This document shows, piece after piece, positions 53,333 to 63,905 of a DNA stretch of 64,000 bases. Both the position numbers and the translations under genes were made by a program. The notes below the pieces were generated by a model. The model saw only the letters and a list, made by a program, of their open reading frames with translations, was not told the origin of the DNA and searched no databases. How positions within the stretch are numbered: position 1 is the stretch's first letter; every line of letters starts with the position of its first letter. The DNA comes from Bradyrhizobium sp. 132 (GTDB taxonomy: Bacteria; Pseudomonadota; Alphaproteobacteria; Rhizobiales; Xanthobacteraceae): assembly GCF_023074185.1 (NCBI RefSeq), contig NZ_JADPKY010000033.1:62001-126000 (forward strand). The letters are read 5' to 3'.

Positions 53333-53710
53333 AGCCGAAGCAGAACACCTGCCCCCTCACTGATCGAGGCTGGCTTCTATTATGAGAAGGACAACAACCC
53401 CGGCTGGCTCCGTCGCGTTATCGATTTCCGTGGTCACGAAGGCAGAGTTTGCTGTGTTGACTTCACGAGTGTCGGTCAGTGCGACATTTCTTCTCTGAGC
53501 CGTTGGGCACAGCGACGGCTTACTCGTGAAGGAGCGATGGCGGAATTTCCTTATGAAGTCGGGAAACTGGAAAACGCGTTCTGCGATGCATTAGTGACTT
53601 GGCAAGAGCAGGCGGAGCGAATGATCACCGAATTGAACAAGACATTCCCCGGCGTGACCCGCGAACAGATTGGTGAGGAGGCTCCCAGCTTGCACCAAGC
53701 ATCCAATTGA
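53329..53710 (+). pseudogene. Frameshifted hypothetical gene coupled to the XRE gene
   Basis: ATG 53329 overlaps the XRE stop by 4 bp. The first codons read MKPKQNTC, then the frame breaks at a run of five C (53352-53356). With one C removed, the frame continues through SLIEAGFYYEKDNNPGWLRR, DFRGHEGRVCCVDFTSVGQC and ITELNKTFPGVTREQIG to TGA 53708-53710, about 126 residues of coding-like composition. The WYL-like or DUF family is not recognised. Either a decayed gene or a homopolymer sequencing error. Confidence 0.66.
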
Positions 53711-53848
53711 CGGTGGGTGTTGCAGACACTCCTCTGGCTGTCCCAGATCCTATCTTCAATTGAAAACATGCGACCAGTTCCTGCGTCCGACACCCTTCTC
53801 TCCAGGCTTCCCCTTGGCAGACGCCTTGAAGGTGGGGCAGCAAAGCGC

Positions 53849-53881
53849 TATGTTAGACAAAACTCATTTTTGTCTAACATA
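53849..53881. promoter_or_regulatory. Perfect 14-bp inverted repeat before the antitoxin gene
   Basis: TATGTTAGACAAAA (53849-53862), CTCAT spacer, TTTTGTCTAACATA (53868-53881), 12 bp before ATG 53894. Placement and perfection fit the autoregulatory operator of a type II toxin-antitoxin operon. A hairpin role at RNA level is possible too. Confidence 0.82.
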
Positions 53882-53893
53882 CGGGCGAAATCC

Positions 53894-54268
53894 ATGGCAA
53901 AGGCATCAGCGAACAAGCCCACACTGCTCCGGGCGAAACGGAGGAGAGCTGCATCCAAGGGCAGCTCGGTGCTGGTAAAGACCTTTAAGCGTGAGCTTGC
54001 GACCAGCGGGCTTGTCGTGAGCAAGGCACGATTTGAAGCGGTCATGCTGGCGGCGGAACAATCTGGCCTTCTGAGCGAAAAAGGCAGCCGTATCGGTGGC
54101 CGGGTGAGTCCGGCCTTGGTCCGGCAGGCCAAGCGCCAGACGGGCATCGAGACGGATACGGACTTGATCGAGTTTGCGTTGGCGACGGTTGCACTTGAGG
54201 ACAATTTCGCGGGCGCGTTCAAGGAGTCTCGAGGCACGGCCGATCCAACGTTGAAGCTCGGTTTCTAA
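53894..54268 (+). CDS. Antitoxin of a PIN-domain toxin-antitoxin pair
   Basis: 124 residues from ATG 53894. A basic, Lys/Arg-rich start (NKPTLLRAKRRRAASKGSS) that may bind DNA is followed by a helical region (FEAVMLAAEQSGLLSEKGSR) and a C-terminus TDTDLIEFALATVALEDNF then GTADPTLKLGF, a signature shared by antitoxins paired with this class of PIN toxins in Rhizobiales. One base separates its stop codon (TAA, 54266-54268) from the toxin's GTG start. Autorepression at the 14-bp palindrome is expected. Confidence 0.8.
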   Translation: MAKASANKPTLLRAKRRRAASKGSSVLVKTFKRELATSGLVVSKARFEAVMLAAEQSGLLSEKGSRIGGRVSPALVRQAKRQTGIETDTDLIEFALATVALEDNFAGAFKESRGTADPTLKLGF

Positions 54269-54269
54269 G

Positions 54270-54836
54270 GTGGCGGAATTCGACTTTGACGCGGCGCGAC
54301 GTTGGGCGCGGTTCGATCCAGCAAACACGCTGGCACGGCGCAGCGACGATGAACTTCCATTCGTCAGCGCCAGCCTGATCGCCGGACAGGGACTACTGCT
54401 CGATACCTGTGTCTATATCGATCAAATGCAAGATCGTTCGCCTCAGGTCCTGGACGACCTGATCGCGCAGCGACAAGTCAACCATTCGACTGTCGCGATC
54501 CAGGAGTTGATGCACACGGTCGGCGTGCTAAATCCGTCCGACGTGCGAACCGCATCTGTCGTCGATGTGATCGGGAAGCAGATCAAAGCGATGCCGCCAC
54601 ACCGGATCTTTGCGCCGGACATAGAGGTGCTGGGACGAGCCGCGCTGCTATCAGGGATCCTCTGCCGCCTCCAGGGATATGAAAAGGACAGCAAGTTGCG
54701 CGCGCTTCAGGACTGCGTGCTCTTCCTGCAGGCACAAAAGCTCGGCGTCGTTGTCCTGACTGCAAATGTCGGCGACTATGATATTCTATGCCAGCTCATA
54801 CCAACCGGACGCGTGCTATTCTATCGTTCGAAATGA
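54270..54836 (+). CDS. PIN-domain ribonuclease toxin (VapC-like)
   Basis: 188 residues from a GTG at 54270. The PIN fold has the four acidic residues: Asp in LLLDTCVYIDQ, Glu in AIQELMHTVG, Asp in LQDCVLFLQ and Asp in NVGDYDIL. An N-terminal extension of about 45 residues (EFDFDAARRWARFDPANTL) precedes the catalytic core, more than in classic VapC. The antitoxin precedes it with one base between. Expected to cleave RNA, often tRNA or rRNA (family knowledge); the target is unknown. Confidence 0.86.
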   Translation: MAEFDFDAARRWARFDPANTLARRSDDELPFVSASLIAGQGLLLDTCVYIDQMQDRSPQVLDDLIAQRQVNHSTVAIQELMHTVGVLNPSDVRTASVVDVIGKQIKAMPPHRIFAPDIEVLGRAALLSGILCRLQGYEKDSKLRALQDCVLFLQAQKLGVVVLTANVGDYDILCQLIPTGRVLFYRSK

Positions 54837-54845
54837 ACCCCATTG

Positions 54846-54952
54846 ATGCTTAAAAAATTTGACGACATTTCTCTTGCCGACCTCCAAGCCCTGGTTGAGG
54901 CCAGAATCCCAAAGGCCGTCGCTTAGAGTTCAAGTCAGGCTTTGGTGAATGA
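54846..54952 (+). pseudogene. Remnant N-terminus of an AlbA_2/Schlafen-type gene
   Basis: ATG 54846 encodes MLKKFDDISLADLQALVEAR then IPKAVA and stops. One base back, the frame reads LEFKSGFGE. Restoring one lost base joins them into DLQALVEARIPKAV-LEFKSG, the typical start of AlbA_2 (Schlafen AlbA) proteins. The rest of the gene is missing, so it is a truncated relic. The remaining sequence to 55184 has no recognised gene. Confidence 0.55.
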
Positions 54953-55184
54953 AAGTACGAACCCATCTATCTCTACGATGGGCTACGCTACTGTCCTTTC
55001 GTAAGCAGATGGTGGTTTTCCTTCGCAAGATTTTGGCTCAAACAGAGCTGACCACCACAAAAGCGAACGCTGGAAGCACGTCGGAGAGACGCTGATGGAA
55101 AAGTTCAGAGCATAGATACATTGCGAGTAACAATGCGGGAGTAGAAATCGCGAAAATAGTTTTTATATCAATGACTTATGATTT

Positions 55185-55200
55185 TGGTGCGCTCGGAGGG
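55185..55200. repeat. Right attachment-site repeat within tRNA-Leu
   Basis: TGGTGCGCTCGGAGGG, the reverse complement of the tRNA 3' end, matching the copy at 52023. Confidence 0.75.
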
Positions 55201-55269
55201 ACTCGAACCCCCACGATTTTACTCACTGCCACCTCAAGGCAGCGCGTCTACCAATTCCGCCACGAGCGC
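55185..55269 (-). tRNA. tRNA-Leu(GAG)
   Basis: 85 nt with encoded CCA. The acceptor stem GCGCTCG/CGAGCGC, D-arm GGCGGAATTGGTAGACGC, anticodon stem CTGCC/GGCAG with loop TTGAGGT (anticodon GAG), variable arm of the class II type and T-loop GGTTCGAGTCC are all present. Reads CUC/CUU Leu codons. Its 3' end is the integration site of the neighbouring island; integration left the gene whole. Confidence 0.95.
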
Positions 55270-55436
55270 TTTTGGGGATGCCGGCTTGAGGCTTGAAGGC
55301 CAACCGGATCAACGGCGCCGATCTAACAAATCCATCAGGGGGGTACAAGCCTCCAAAGGCCCTGAATTCCACAAGCTTTGCAGGAAAGTTCCGGTCGCTT
55401 GACCTGGGAGAGCCCTTTACCGCGTGGCCCGGCCCG

Positions 55437-55739
55437 CTACCGCGTGCCCGGCGTGCGCGGCAGCATCTGCTTGACCTCGACCGCGATCCGGTTGCGATCG
55501 ACCAGCACGACGCCGGAGGCGACCGGCAAATTATTGGCCAAAACCTTGACCTCGTCGGCCTCGGTTGCGTCCAGCTCGATGATGGCACCGCGGGAAAGAC
55601 GTAATACTTGATGGATCGGCATAGTGGTCGTCCCGAGGACGACCATGAGATCCACGGTGACTTTGTCGAGAGTAGGCACTTCAGCACCACCGCAACTTGG
55701 GACTCGGACTAGGGACTTGGCATTTGCGCCTGGGATCAT
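55437..55739 (-). CDS. fliN: FliN/YscQ-type flagellar motor switch protein (SpoA domain)
   Basis: About 100 residues. A short N-terminus, then the SpoA fold: VPTLDKVTVDLMVVLGTTTM, IHQVLRLSRGAIIELDATEA, DEVKVLANNLPVASGVVLVD and NRIAVEVKQML. This is the FliN switch domain. Starts possible at 55760 (TTG) or 55739 (ATG). No other flagellar or type III gene is near. The start region is opposed to lipB with only 20 bp between start codons. Confidence 0.9.
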   Translation of the reverse strand: MIPGANAKSLVRVPSCGGAEVPTLDKVTVDLMVVLGTTTMPIHQVLRLSRGAIIELDATEADEVKVLANNLPVASGVVLVDRNRIAVEVKQMLPRTPGTR

Positions 55740-55759
55740 CACCCGGTTATGGTTAGCCA

Positions 55760-56506
55760 ATGGTTAATTCACCCAAAAACCACCGCCAAAATCAACGTCA
55801 AGACCTCGATTTGGCGTCGTTCTCCGCCGTAGAGGGCGAACCCGTGGAGTGGCGGATTTCGGACGCGCCCGTGCCCTATCCGGAGGCCGTGACCGAAATG
55901 GAGGCGCGCGTCGCGGCGATCGCGGCCGGTGACGCCCCGGAGCTGGTCTGGCTACTCGAACATCCCCCGCTCTACACCTCCGGCACCTCGGGCAAGGCCA
56001 CCGACCTGCTCGATGCGCGATTCCCGACCTTTGCCACCGGGCGCGGCGGGCAGCTCACCTATCACGGGCCCGGCCAGCGGGTGGCGTATGTCATGCTCGA
56101 CCTCAAGCGCCGGCGGCCGGACGTGCGGGCCTATGTCGCGAGCCTGGAGGAGTTGATTCTGCGCACGCTCGCCGCCTTCAACATCCGCGGCGAACGGCGG
56201 GAGGACCGGGTCGGCGTCTGGGTGAAGCGGCCCGACAAGGGACCCGAGCACGAGGACAAGATCGCGGCGATCGGCGTCCGGCTGAAGCGCTGGGTCTCGT
56301 TCCACGGCATCGCCATCAATGTCGAGCCGGAGCTGGAGCATTTCGCCGGCATCGTGCCCTGCGGCGTCGCCGATCCCCGCTACGGCGTTACCTCGCTGGT
56401 CGATCTCGGCCAGCTCGTGACGATGGCCGATATCGACGTCGCACTCCGGCAGGCCTTTGAGGAGCTGTTCGGGCCGACCCGGGCGCTGCTGCCGGAAGTC
56501 GTCTGA
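55760..56506 (+). CDS. lipB: Octanoyl-[acyl-carrier protein]:protein N-octanoyltransferase
   Basis: Transfers octanoyl groups from ACP to lipoyl domains, the first step of lipoate synthesis. 248 residues. The conserved [20 protein letters not shown], the Lys of [13 protein letters not shown] and the nucleophilic Cys of [17 protein letters not shown] are present. Divergent from the FliN-like gene with almost no intergenic space, so its promoter must lie within that gene. Confidence 0.96.
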   Translation: MVNSPKNHRQNQRQDLDLASFSAVEGEPVEWRISDAPVPYPEAVTEMEARVAAIAAGDAPELVWLLEHPPLYTSGTSGKATDLLDARFPTFATGRGGQLTYHGPGQRVAYVMLDLKRRRPDVRAYVASLEELILRTLAAFNIRGERREDRVGVWVKRPDKGPEHEDKIAAIGVRLKRWVSFHGIAINVEPELEHFAGIVPCGVADPRYGVTSLVDLGQLVTMADIDVALRQAFEELFGPTRALLPEVV

Positions 56507-56704
56507 CGTTTTCTGGAGAGCGCCCCGCCTCTCTCGTTCTCCGCCGACACGGAATCGGCTACGCTTGACCCCGGTGTCGCCCACGCCTCCCCCCTCCGCC
56601 GGGAAAGTAGAGACCATGCCGGGCGAATTGATCGTCGGACCGACTGTTCGAGCGCCAGGCATAAGGAGGGGTTGCGATCATGCTCGTAATGGGAGGTTCT
56701 CACG

Positions 56705-57418
56705 ATGGAGCTGTCTGCACCGATCTATCATCTGAAGCGGCGAGCGAAGCGCATGTCGCGCGAGGAAGGCATTCCGTTGCACGATGCGCTTGACCGCATC
56801 GCCGCGGCGGAAGGATTTTCCGCCTGGAGCATGCTCGCGGCGAAAGCTGCCGCGGCGACGCCGGCCAACAAGCTTTTCCCGCAATTTCAACCGGGCGATC
56901 TGGTGCTGGTCGGGGCGCGCCCCGGCCAGGGCAAGACCCTGATGAGCCTCGAACTTGCCGTGGAAGCGATGCGCTCGGGCCACCGCGCCGCGTTCTTCTC
57001 GCTCGAATACACCGAGAAAGACGTTCAGGATCGCTTTCGGGTGATCGGCGTGGACCCGGCGGAATTCGAAAAACTCTTCGAGGTCGATTGCTCCGATGCC
57101 ATCAGCGCCGATTACATCGTCAAGCAGATGGCTGCAGCACCGCGCGGCACAGTCGTGGTGATCGACTATCTGCAACTGCTCGACCAGCGGCGGGAAAACC
57201 CCGACCTCACCGTTCAGGTGCGCGCGTTGAAATCATTCGCGCGCGACAAGGGATTGATCGTCGTCTTCGTCTCGCAGATCGATCGTTCCTATGATCCCTC
57301 GGTCAAGCCCTGCCCTGACCTTAGCGATGTCAGCCTGCCGAACCCGCTGGACCTCAAGCTGTTCGACAAGACCTGTTTCCTGAACAATTCCGAAGTCCAG
57401 TTTCGAATAGCGAGCTGA
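56705..57418 (+). CDS. Stand-alone DnaB-like RecA-fold ATPase
   Basis: 237 residues. Helical N-terminal part (YHLKRRAKRMSREEGIPLHD) and a RecA/DnaB C-terminal core: Walker A GARPGQGKT at 70-78, FFSLEYTEKDVQDR, Walker B VVIDYLQLLDQ at 151-160, FVSQIDRS. It lacks the replicative helicase's N-terminal domain, so it is not the housekeeping DnaB. No phage or plasmid genes are adjacent. A role in DNA metabolism is likely but undefined. Confidence 0.8.
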   Translation: MELSAPIYHLKRRAKRMSREEGIPLHDALDRIAAAEGFSAWSMLAAKAAAATPANKLFPQFQPGDLVLVGARPGQGKTLMSLELAVEAMRSGHRAAFFSLEYTEKDVQDRFRVIGVDPAEFEKLFEVDCSDAISADYIVKQMAAAPRGTVVVIDYLQLLDQRRENPDLTVQVRALKSFARDKGLIVVFVSQIDRSYDPSVKPCPDLSDVSLPNPLDLKLFDKTCFLNNSEVQFRIAS

Positions 57419-57476
57419 CGATCCCTCGCAACCGGTTCAGGCCGCGGGTGAGATTGCGCACCCGCGACTTGCCGCC

Positions 57477-57899
57477 TCACGCCGCCTTCAGCGAAACCTC
57501 GAGCTTGCCGGCGATGTAGCGCCGCTCCTGGGTCAGGCCGCCAAAGCCGTAGGCGTCGGCCTTGACCTCGTCGACGTGCAGGTACGTCTCGGGATGCAGC
57601 GGCCCCAAAATCCCGGCCATGCGCTTGAACATCGCGGCGAGATAGGCGGCCTTCTCGTCCTTGGTATTGGTGCCTTCGCTGACGTGGATGTCAATCCAGT
57701 AGCTCGCAAGCTTTTGCTCCGCGAGCGACTTGCCGCCCGCAAACCAGTCGCTCGCATCGACCGATTTCACGATGATGGCAGTGACTTCAGGATCCTTGTG
57801 CAGGATTGTTGCGGTGAGTTCGGACACGGCGCTTGCGATGTCGGCCTTCAGCGAGGGCGACTGGTGCGAGGTGGTGTAGGACACGGTGATCAGCGGCAT
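57477..57899 (-). CDS. Tautomerase-family protein
   Basis: 140 residues from ATG 57899. It begins MPLITVSYTTSHQSPSLKAD: Pro2 becomes the catalytic N-terminal base of 4-oxalocrotonate tautomerases. Longer than the classic roughly 60-residue enzymes and close to the fused or MIF-like group. It is divergent from a LysR regulator, which probably controls it. Substrate unknown. Confidence 0.83.
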   Translation of the reverse strand: MPLITVSYTTSHQSPSLKADIASAVSELTATILHKDPEVTAIIVKSVDASDWFAGGKSLAEQKLASYWIDIHVSEGTNTKDEKAAYLAAMFKRMAGILGPLHPETYLHVDEVKADAYGFGGLTQERRYIAGKLEVSLKAA

Positions 57900-57976
57900 G
57901 GTTGTTCTCCTCAAGATGTCGCGCGGTTCGCGCGGCGTCGATGAAAGAAATAGACCTCCCGCCGCCATTTTTGTAT

Positions 57977-58003
57977 GTTATCGCCATTGATAGCAGTGAT
58001 AAC
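57977..58003. promoter_or_regulatory. Dyad in the tautomerase/LysR intergenic region
   Basis: GTTATC (57977-57982) and GATAAC (57998-58003) with a 15-nt spacer containing ATCGCCATTGATA. It is placed 8 bp before the LysR ATG and fits a LysR T-N11-A type operator. Confidence 0.5.
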
Positions 58004-58011
58004 CAATCATA

Positions 58012-58866
58012 ATGACAGCAACACTCGACATCGCCACGGTCCGGGCCTTCCTGCTGGTCGCCGACCTCCAGAGCTTTACCCGCACCGCCGAGGCGCTCGG
58101 CACGACACAGGCGGCGGTCAGCCTGAAGCTGCAACGGCTGGAAACATTGCTCGGAAAGCGCCTCGTCGAGCGCTCGCCGCGCGCGGTCCGGCTCACGGCA
58201 GACGGCGCGACGTTCCTCGATCGCGCCCGCGCGCTGATTGCGGCGCATGACAGCGCGCTGTCGGGTGAGGCCCCAGTGGCGCAGTCGCTCTCGCTCGGCA
58301 TCTCCGATCATGCTGCAGGCCCGGAACTGGTGCCGCTGCTCGAACGGCTGCATGCGATGTCCTCAAACCTTGCGCTCGCCGTCACCATTGGCTTCTCGCG
58401 CGAGATGCAGGACGCCTATGACGCGGGCGAGCTCGATGCGGTGATCGTCCGCCAGGAAGGCAGCCGCCGCGGCGGCGAGAAGCTGGCCGAGGACGAATTC
58501 GGCTGGTTCGCGTCAAGGCGCTTCACCTTGCCCAAGGGCGAAGCGCTGCCGCTCGCAACGCTCGCCCCGCCCTGCGGCGTCCGCGCCATCGCGGTGCGCG
58601 CGCTCGACAAGGCCGGCCTCGTCTGGCGTGAGCGTTTTGTCGGCGGCGGCGTCACGGCGGTGGTTGCAGCTGCCCTTGCCGGGCTTGCAATCGCACCACT
58701 GGCGCGGCGGATCGCGCCTCCCGGATTGGTCGATGTCGGATCCGCCTACAAGCTGCCGAAACTCGGCAGTTCGAAGGTGATGCTGCATTCGAAGGTCAGC
58801 GATCCAGCGAAACTGGCGGCGCTGCGTGCGGTGGCAGCGACGTTCCGGAGTGCGGTAGCGGTCTGA
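58012..58866 (+). CDS. LysR-family transcriptional regulator
   Basis: 284 residues. N-terminal winged helix-turn-helix (about 1-65): FLLVADLQSFTRTAEALGTT and QAAVSLKLQRLETLLGKRLV; C-terminal effector domain. Divergent from the tautomerase gene with a GTTATC/GATAAC dyad between, the classical arrangement for a LysR regulator and its target. Effector unknown. Confidence 0.94.
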   Translation: MTATLDIATVRAFLLVADLQSFTRTAEALGTTQAAVSLKLQRLETLLGKRLVERSPRAVRLTADGATFLDRARALIAAHDSALSGEAPVAQSLSLGISDHAAGPELVPLLERLHAMSSNLALAVTIGFSREMQDAYDAGELDAVIVRQEGSRRGGEKLAEDEFGWFASRRFTLPKGEALPLATLAPPCGVRAIAVRALDKAGLVWRERFVGGGVTAVVAAALAGLAIAPLARRIAPPGLVDVGSAYKLPKLGSSKVMLHSKVSDPAKLAALRAVAATFRSAVAV

Positions 58867-59014
58867 CGCCGCACGGCTTTACGCCTCGAATGCGCCGCGA
58901 GCGCCTGCCAGCTTGCGTCCTGCATACCGGCCCGCGATATTGCTTAAAAATGTTCCAAGCTCGGGGAACCATCCGCCATCTGTGGCGTTTGCTCCCGTCG
59001 AGTCGGGGTCCGGA

Positions 59015-60535
59015 ATGATCGAAAAGTTAAATCAGCAGAGAGACTTGTTCGAGAGCGAACGCAGTTTCCGCCTGTTGGTTGAGGGAGTTGCGGACTACGC
59101 CCTCTACATGCTGGATCCCACCGGGATCATCACCAGCTGGAACATCGGAGGCGAGCGCATCAAGGGCTATTCTCCCGGGGAGATCCTCGGCCAGCACTTC
59201 TCCCGTTTCTACACCGAGAGCGACCGCGCCAACGGCAAGCCCGCCCGTGCCCTCGGCACTGCACGGGAAAAGGGCCGCTACGAGGAGGAAGGCTGGCGCG
59301 TCCGCAAGGACGGCACCTTCTTCTGGGCGAGCATCGTGATCGATCCGATCTACGAGGACGGCGACCTGGTCGGCTTCGCCAAGATCACGCGCGACATCAC
59401 CGAGCGGCGCAATACCCAGATCAAGCTCGAGGCCATGCAGAAGCAGCTCGCCGAGTCCCAGAAGTTCGATGCGCTCGGCCAGCTCACCGGCGGGGTCGCT
59501 CACGACTTCAACAATCTCCTGATGATCATCAGCGGCAGCCTCCACATGCTGAAGCGAGGAGCCGACGACGAGGCCAAGATTCAGCGCGCGATCTCGGCCA
59601 TCGAGACTGCCACCAAGCGCGGCGCGGCGCTGACCAACCAGCTCCTCACCTTCGCACGGCGGCAGAGCGTCAATCCGCAGGCGATCGACTTCGTCGACCG
59701 CATCACGGCGATCCGCGAGGTGCTCGATGCCGGCGTCGGTAGCTCCGTGCGCCTGGCCTTCGACGTCAGCGGCGACGTCTGGCCGATCAGGACCGACGTC
59801 TCCGAGCTCGAGACCGCGCTGCTCAACCTCGTCATCAATGCCCGCGACGCGATGCCCGACGGGGGCACGGTGACGATCGCTGCGCGCAATGCGGTGCTCG
59901 ACGAGGCGCCCCTCGCCGGCGAATTCGTCGCGATCGACGTCACCGATACCGGGCTCGGCATTCCCTCCGACGTTCTCGACAAGATCTTCGAGCCGTTCTT
60001 CACGACCAAGCCGATCGGCAAGGGCACCGGCCTCGGCCTCTCCCAGGTGCACGGCTTTGCCCATCAGGCCGGCGGCACGGTGCGCGTCGTGAGCACGCTC
60101 TGCAAGGGCACGACCTTCACCATCCTCTTGCCGCGCGGAGAAGAAGCGCCATCGCGCGAGGCGGCGGGAGAACCTGCGTTCCACGGCAGCGGCACGGTGC
60201 TGCTGGTCGAGGACAATCCGGACGTCGCCACCGTCAGCATCGGACTTCTGGAGCAGCTCGGCTATCAGGTGCACCGGGTTGCGGACGCCGAATCCGCACT
60301 TCGCGAGATCGAGAAGAACGGCGTCGATTTCGTATTCTCGGACATCGTCATGCCCGGCAAGATGGACGGGCTCAGCCTCGCCCATCACCTTCGCCAGATC
60401 CGTCCCGGCCTGCCGATCCTGCTTGCCACCGGCTACAGCGACGTCGCCGCCGGGGTGCGCGGCGATTTCCCGATCCTGCGCAAGCCCTACGAGATCCACG
60501 AATTGAGCGAAGCGATCGCCAAGCTGCCGCGGTGA
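59015..60535 (+). CDS. Hybrid sensor histidine kinase (PAS-HisKA-HATPase-REC)
   Basis: 506 residues from ATG 59015. PAS domain (about 15-130) with [18 protein letters not shown]; HisKA with AHDFNNLL (phospho-acceptor His); HATPase with [20 protein letters not shown] and [10 protein letters not shown]-terminal receiver with LLVEDNPDV, the phospho-acceptor in [12 protein letters not shown] and the Lys in LRKPY. Membrane segments absent, so a cytoplasmic sensor; the PAS ligand is not readable. No cognate regulator adjacent. Confidence 0.95.
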   Translation: MIEKLNQQRDLFESERSFRLLVEGVADYALYMLDPTGIITSWNIGGERIKGYSPGEILGQHFSRFYTESDRANGKPARALGTAREKGRYEEEGWRVRKDGTFFWASIVIDPIYEDGDLVGFAKITRDITERRNTQIKLEAMQKQLAESQKFDALGQLTGGVAHDFNNLLMIISGSLHMLKRGADDEAKIQRAISAIETATKRGAALTNQLLTFARRQSVNPQAIDFVDRITAIREVLDAGVGSSVRLAFDVSGDVWPIRTDVSELETALLNLVINARDAMPDGGTVTIAARNAVLDEAPLAGEFVAIDVTDTGLGIPSDVLDKIFEPFFTTKPIGKGTGLGLSQVHGFAHQAGGTVRVVSTLCKGTTFTILLPRGEEAPSREAAGEPAFHGSGTVLLVEDNPDVATVSIGLLEQLGYQVHRVADAESALREIEKNGVDFVFSDIVMPGKMDGLSLAHHLRQIRPGLPILLATGYSDVAAGVRGDFPILRKPYEIHELSEAIAKLPR

Positions 60536-60580
60536 GGTTGCTTCTTCGTCTTCCCGCGTGCGGGAAGAGGGAGTACCGGC

Positions 60581-60880
60581 CTACACCGTCGGCAACACCG
60601 AAAACGCCTCGCCTGCCCGGCGCAGGTTCAGCTCGTCGACATCGGCCGTCTCGCTGGTGACGCTGTCCACGCGCGAGGACGGCGGGCCGTGGCGGCACAG
60701 CGCGACCATGTCGGCGACGTGCTTTGGCGATCCCACGAACAGCGCCTCGACGCTGCCGTCGCGGCGATTGCGGACCCAGCCTTCGAGACCGCACGCCGTC
60801 GCCTGGTACTCGACCCAGGCCCGATAACCGACGCCCTGCACGCGGCCGCGGATCATGACCTGGAGGATTGCCCGGCTCAC
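60581..60880 (-). CDS. acyP: Acylphosphatase
   Basis: 99 residues. Catalytic core [16 protein letters not shown] with the conserved Arg, and [16 protein letters not shown]. Hydrolyses acyl phosphates. The start ATG overlaps the stop of the upstream lyase gene by 4 bp (ATGA), so they are translationally coupled. Confidence 0.94.
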   Translation of the reverse strand: MSRAILQVMIRGRVQGVGYRAWVEYQATACGLEGWVRNRRDGSVEALFVGSPKHVADMVALCRHGPPSSRVDSVTSETADVDELNLRRAGEAFSVLPTV

Positions 60881-61743
60881 TTTTTCGGTCCGAGAAAGTC
60901 TGCGCTGCGCGCTTTCGCATCGGCTTCACGCATGACGCGGCTGGTCAAGTCCGACGCTGGCAGGCCTTTGAGATTCTTCGGCGCGGTGCCGTCGCGCAGC
61001 GCCTTCTGCGTCTCGTACACCGCCTGGGTCGCCGCTGCGATCGGCGCGTGGCCCTGAAGCGCGATGCGCACGCGCTGGCTCCTGAGATAATCGATCGCGT
61101 TCAGTTCGTCCGGCGCACCGCCGAGGACGATCGGCAAGTGCGTGGCGGACGCGACCGCCTCGAGCTCGGCGCGCGACTTGATGCCGGTGAAAAACAGCGC
61201 ATCGACGCCGGTGGATTCATAGGCCCTGGCGCGGCGGATCGCATCCTCGATCGAGCTGACCGAGGCAGCCCCCGTGCGACCCATGATGACGAGTGAAGGA
61301 TCGCTGCGGGCGTCAAGCGCGGCCTTCATCTTGCCGACGCCCTCCTCCAGCGAGATCAGCTGGGTCTTTGCCTCGCCGAAGCCGGCCGGCAGCAGCGTGT
61401 CCTCGATGGTGAGGCCGGCGGCGCCCGCCGTCTCCAGCTCCTGCACCGTGCGACGCACATTGAGCGCATTGCCATAGCCGTGATCGGCATCGACCAGTAC
61501 CGGAAGAGTTGCCGCGCGCGACATCCGCCGCATCTGCTCGGCAAGCTCGGTGAGCGTGATCAGCGTAATGTCGGGGTCGCCGAGCACAGCGAGCGAAGCC
61601 ACCGAGCCGCCGAACATGCCGAGCGGGAAACCGAGATCCTCGGCGATGCGGATCGAGATGGCGTCGTAGACCGAGCCGGGATGGACGCAAGTCCCGCCCG
61701 ACAGGATCGATCGCAGTTTTTCGCGGCGGGAACGAAAGGCCAT
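60877..61743 (-). CDS. PEP mutase/isocitrate lyase superfamily enzyme (oxaloacetate decarboxylase-like)
   Basis: 288 residues, TIM barrel. Metal-binding [29 protein letters not shown] and the active-site region MGRTGAA identify the superfamily. Similar proteins are annotated as oxaloacetate decarboxylases. The class is clear; the exact reaction is not. Coupled with acylphosphatase downstream and separated from the pccA-like gene by a palindromic repeat. Confidence 0.86.
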   Translation of the reverse strand: MAFRSRREKLRSILSGGTCVHPGSVYDAISIRIAEDLGFPLGMFGGSVASLAVLGDPDITLITLTELAEQMRRMSRAATLPVLVDADHGYGNALNVRRTVQELETAGAAGLTIEDTLLPAGFGEAKTQLISLEEGVGKMKAALDARSDPSLVIMGRTGAASVSSIEDAIRRARAYESTGVDALFFTGIKSRAELEAVASATHLPIVLGGAPDELNAIDYLRSQRVRIALQGHAPIAAATQAVYETQKALRDGTAPKNLKGLPASDLTSRVMREADAKARSADFLGPKK

Positions 61744-61762
61744 GGTTGCCTCACTCTCAATT

Positions 61763-61866
61763 CCTCATCCTGAGGAGCGCGCTCTTACGCGCGTCTCGAA
61801 GGATGAAGGCCCGGCTGGTGGCCTCGCCCTTCGAGACGCCGCGTAGCGCGGCTCCTCAGGGTGAGG
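61763..61866. repeat. Long palindromic intergenic repeat
   Basis: Outer arms CCTCATCCTGAGGAGC (61763-61778) and GCTCCTCAGGGTGAGG (61851-61866); inner GTCTCGAAGG and CCTTCGAGAC. It forms a long imperfect hairpin of a dispersed type widespread in Bradyrhizobium and relatives (inference). It may terminate the pccA-like transcript. Confidence 0.8.
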
Positions 61867-61889
61867 GTCTAATGTTGTGCTCTGAAGCC

Positions 61890-63905
<2,016 letters not shown>

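Larger units (their letters stand above)
52023..55200. mobile_element. Small integrated element at tRNA-Leu(GAG)
   Basis: Bounded by the same 16 bp (TGGTGCGCTCGGAGGG) at 52023-52038 and within the tRNA 3' end at 55185-55200. The full tRNA sits at the right edge, as expected for integration into a tRNA 3' end. Contents: XRE regulator with operator, frameshifted partner gene, antitoxin/PIN-toxin pair with operator, and an AlbA_2-like remnant. No integrase, excisionase or transfer gene is visible, so the element is a decayed or satellite form. The control regions are more AT-rich than their surroundings. Confidence 0.72.

Noticed and set aside
54957..55184. Integrase remnant near the right attachment repeat
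   Set aside because: The short frame ending MEKFRA has no recombinase motif (no R-H-R-Y context), so it cannot be called.
59027..60499. 490-codon minus-strand frame opposite the hybrid histidine kinase
   Set aside because: Mirror of a gene with all kinase motifs; no start context and no homology.
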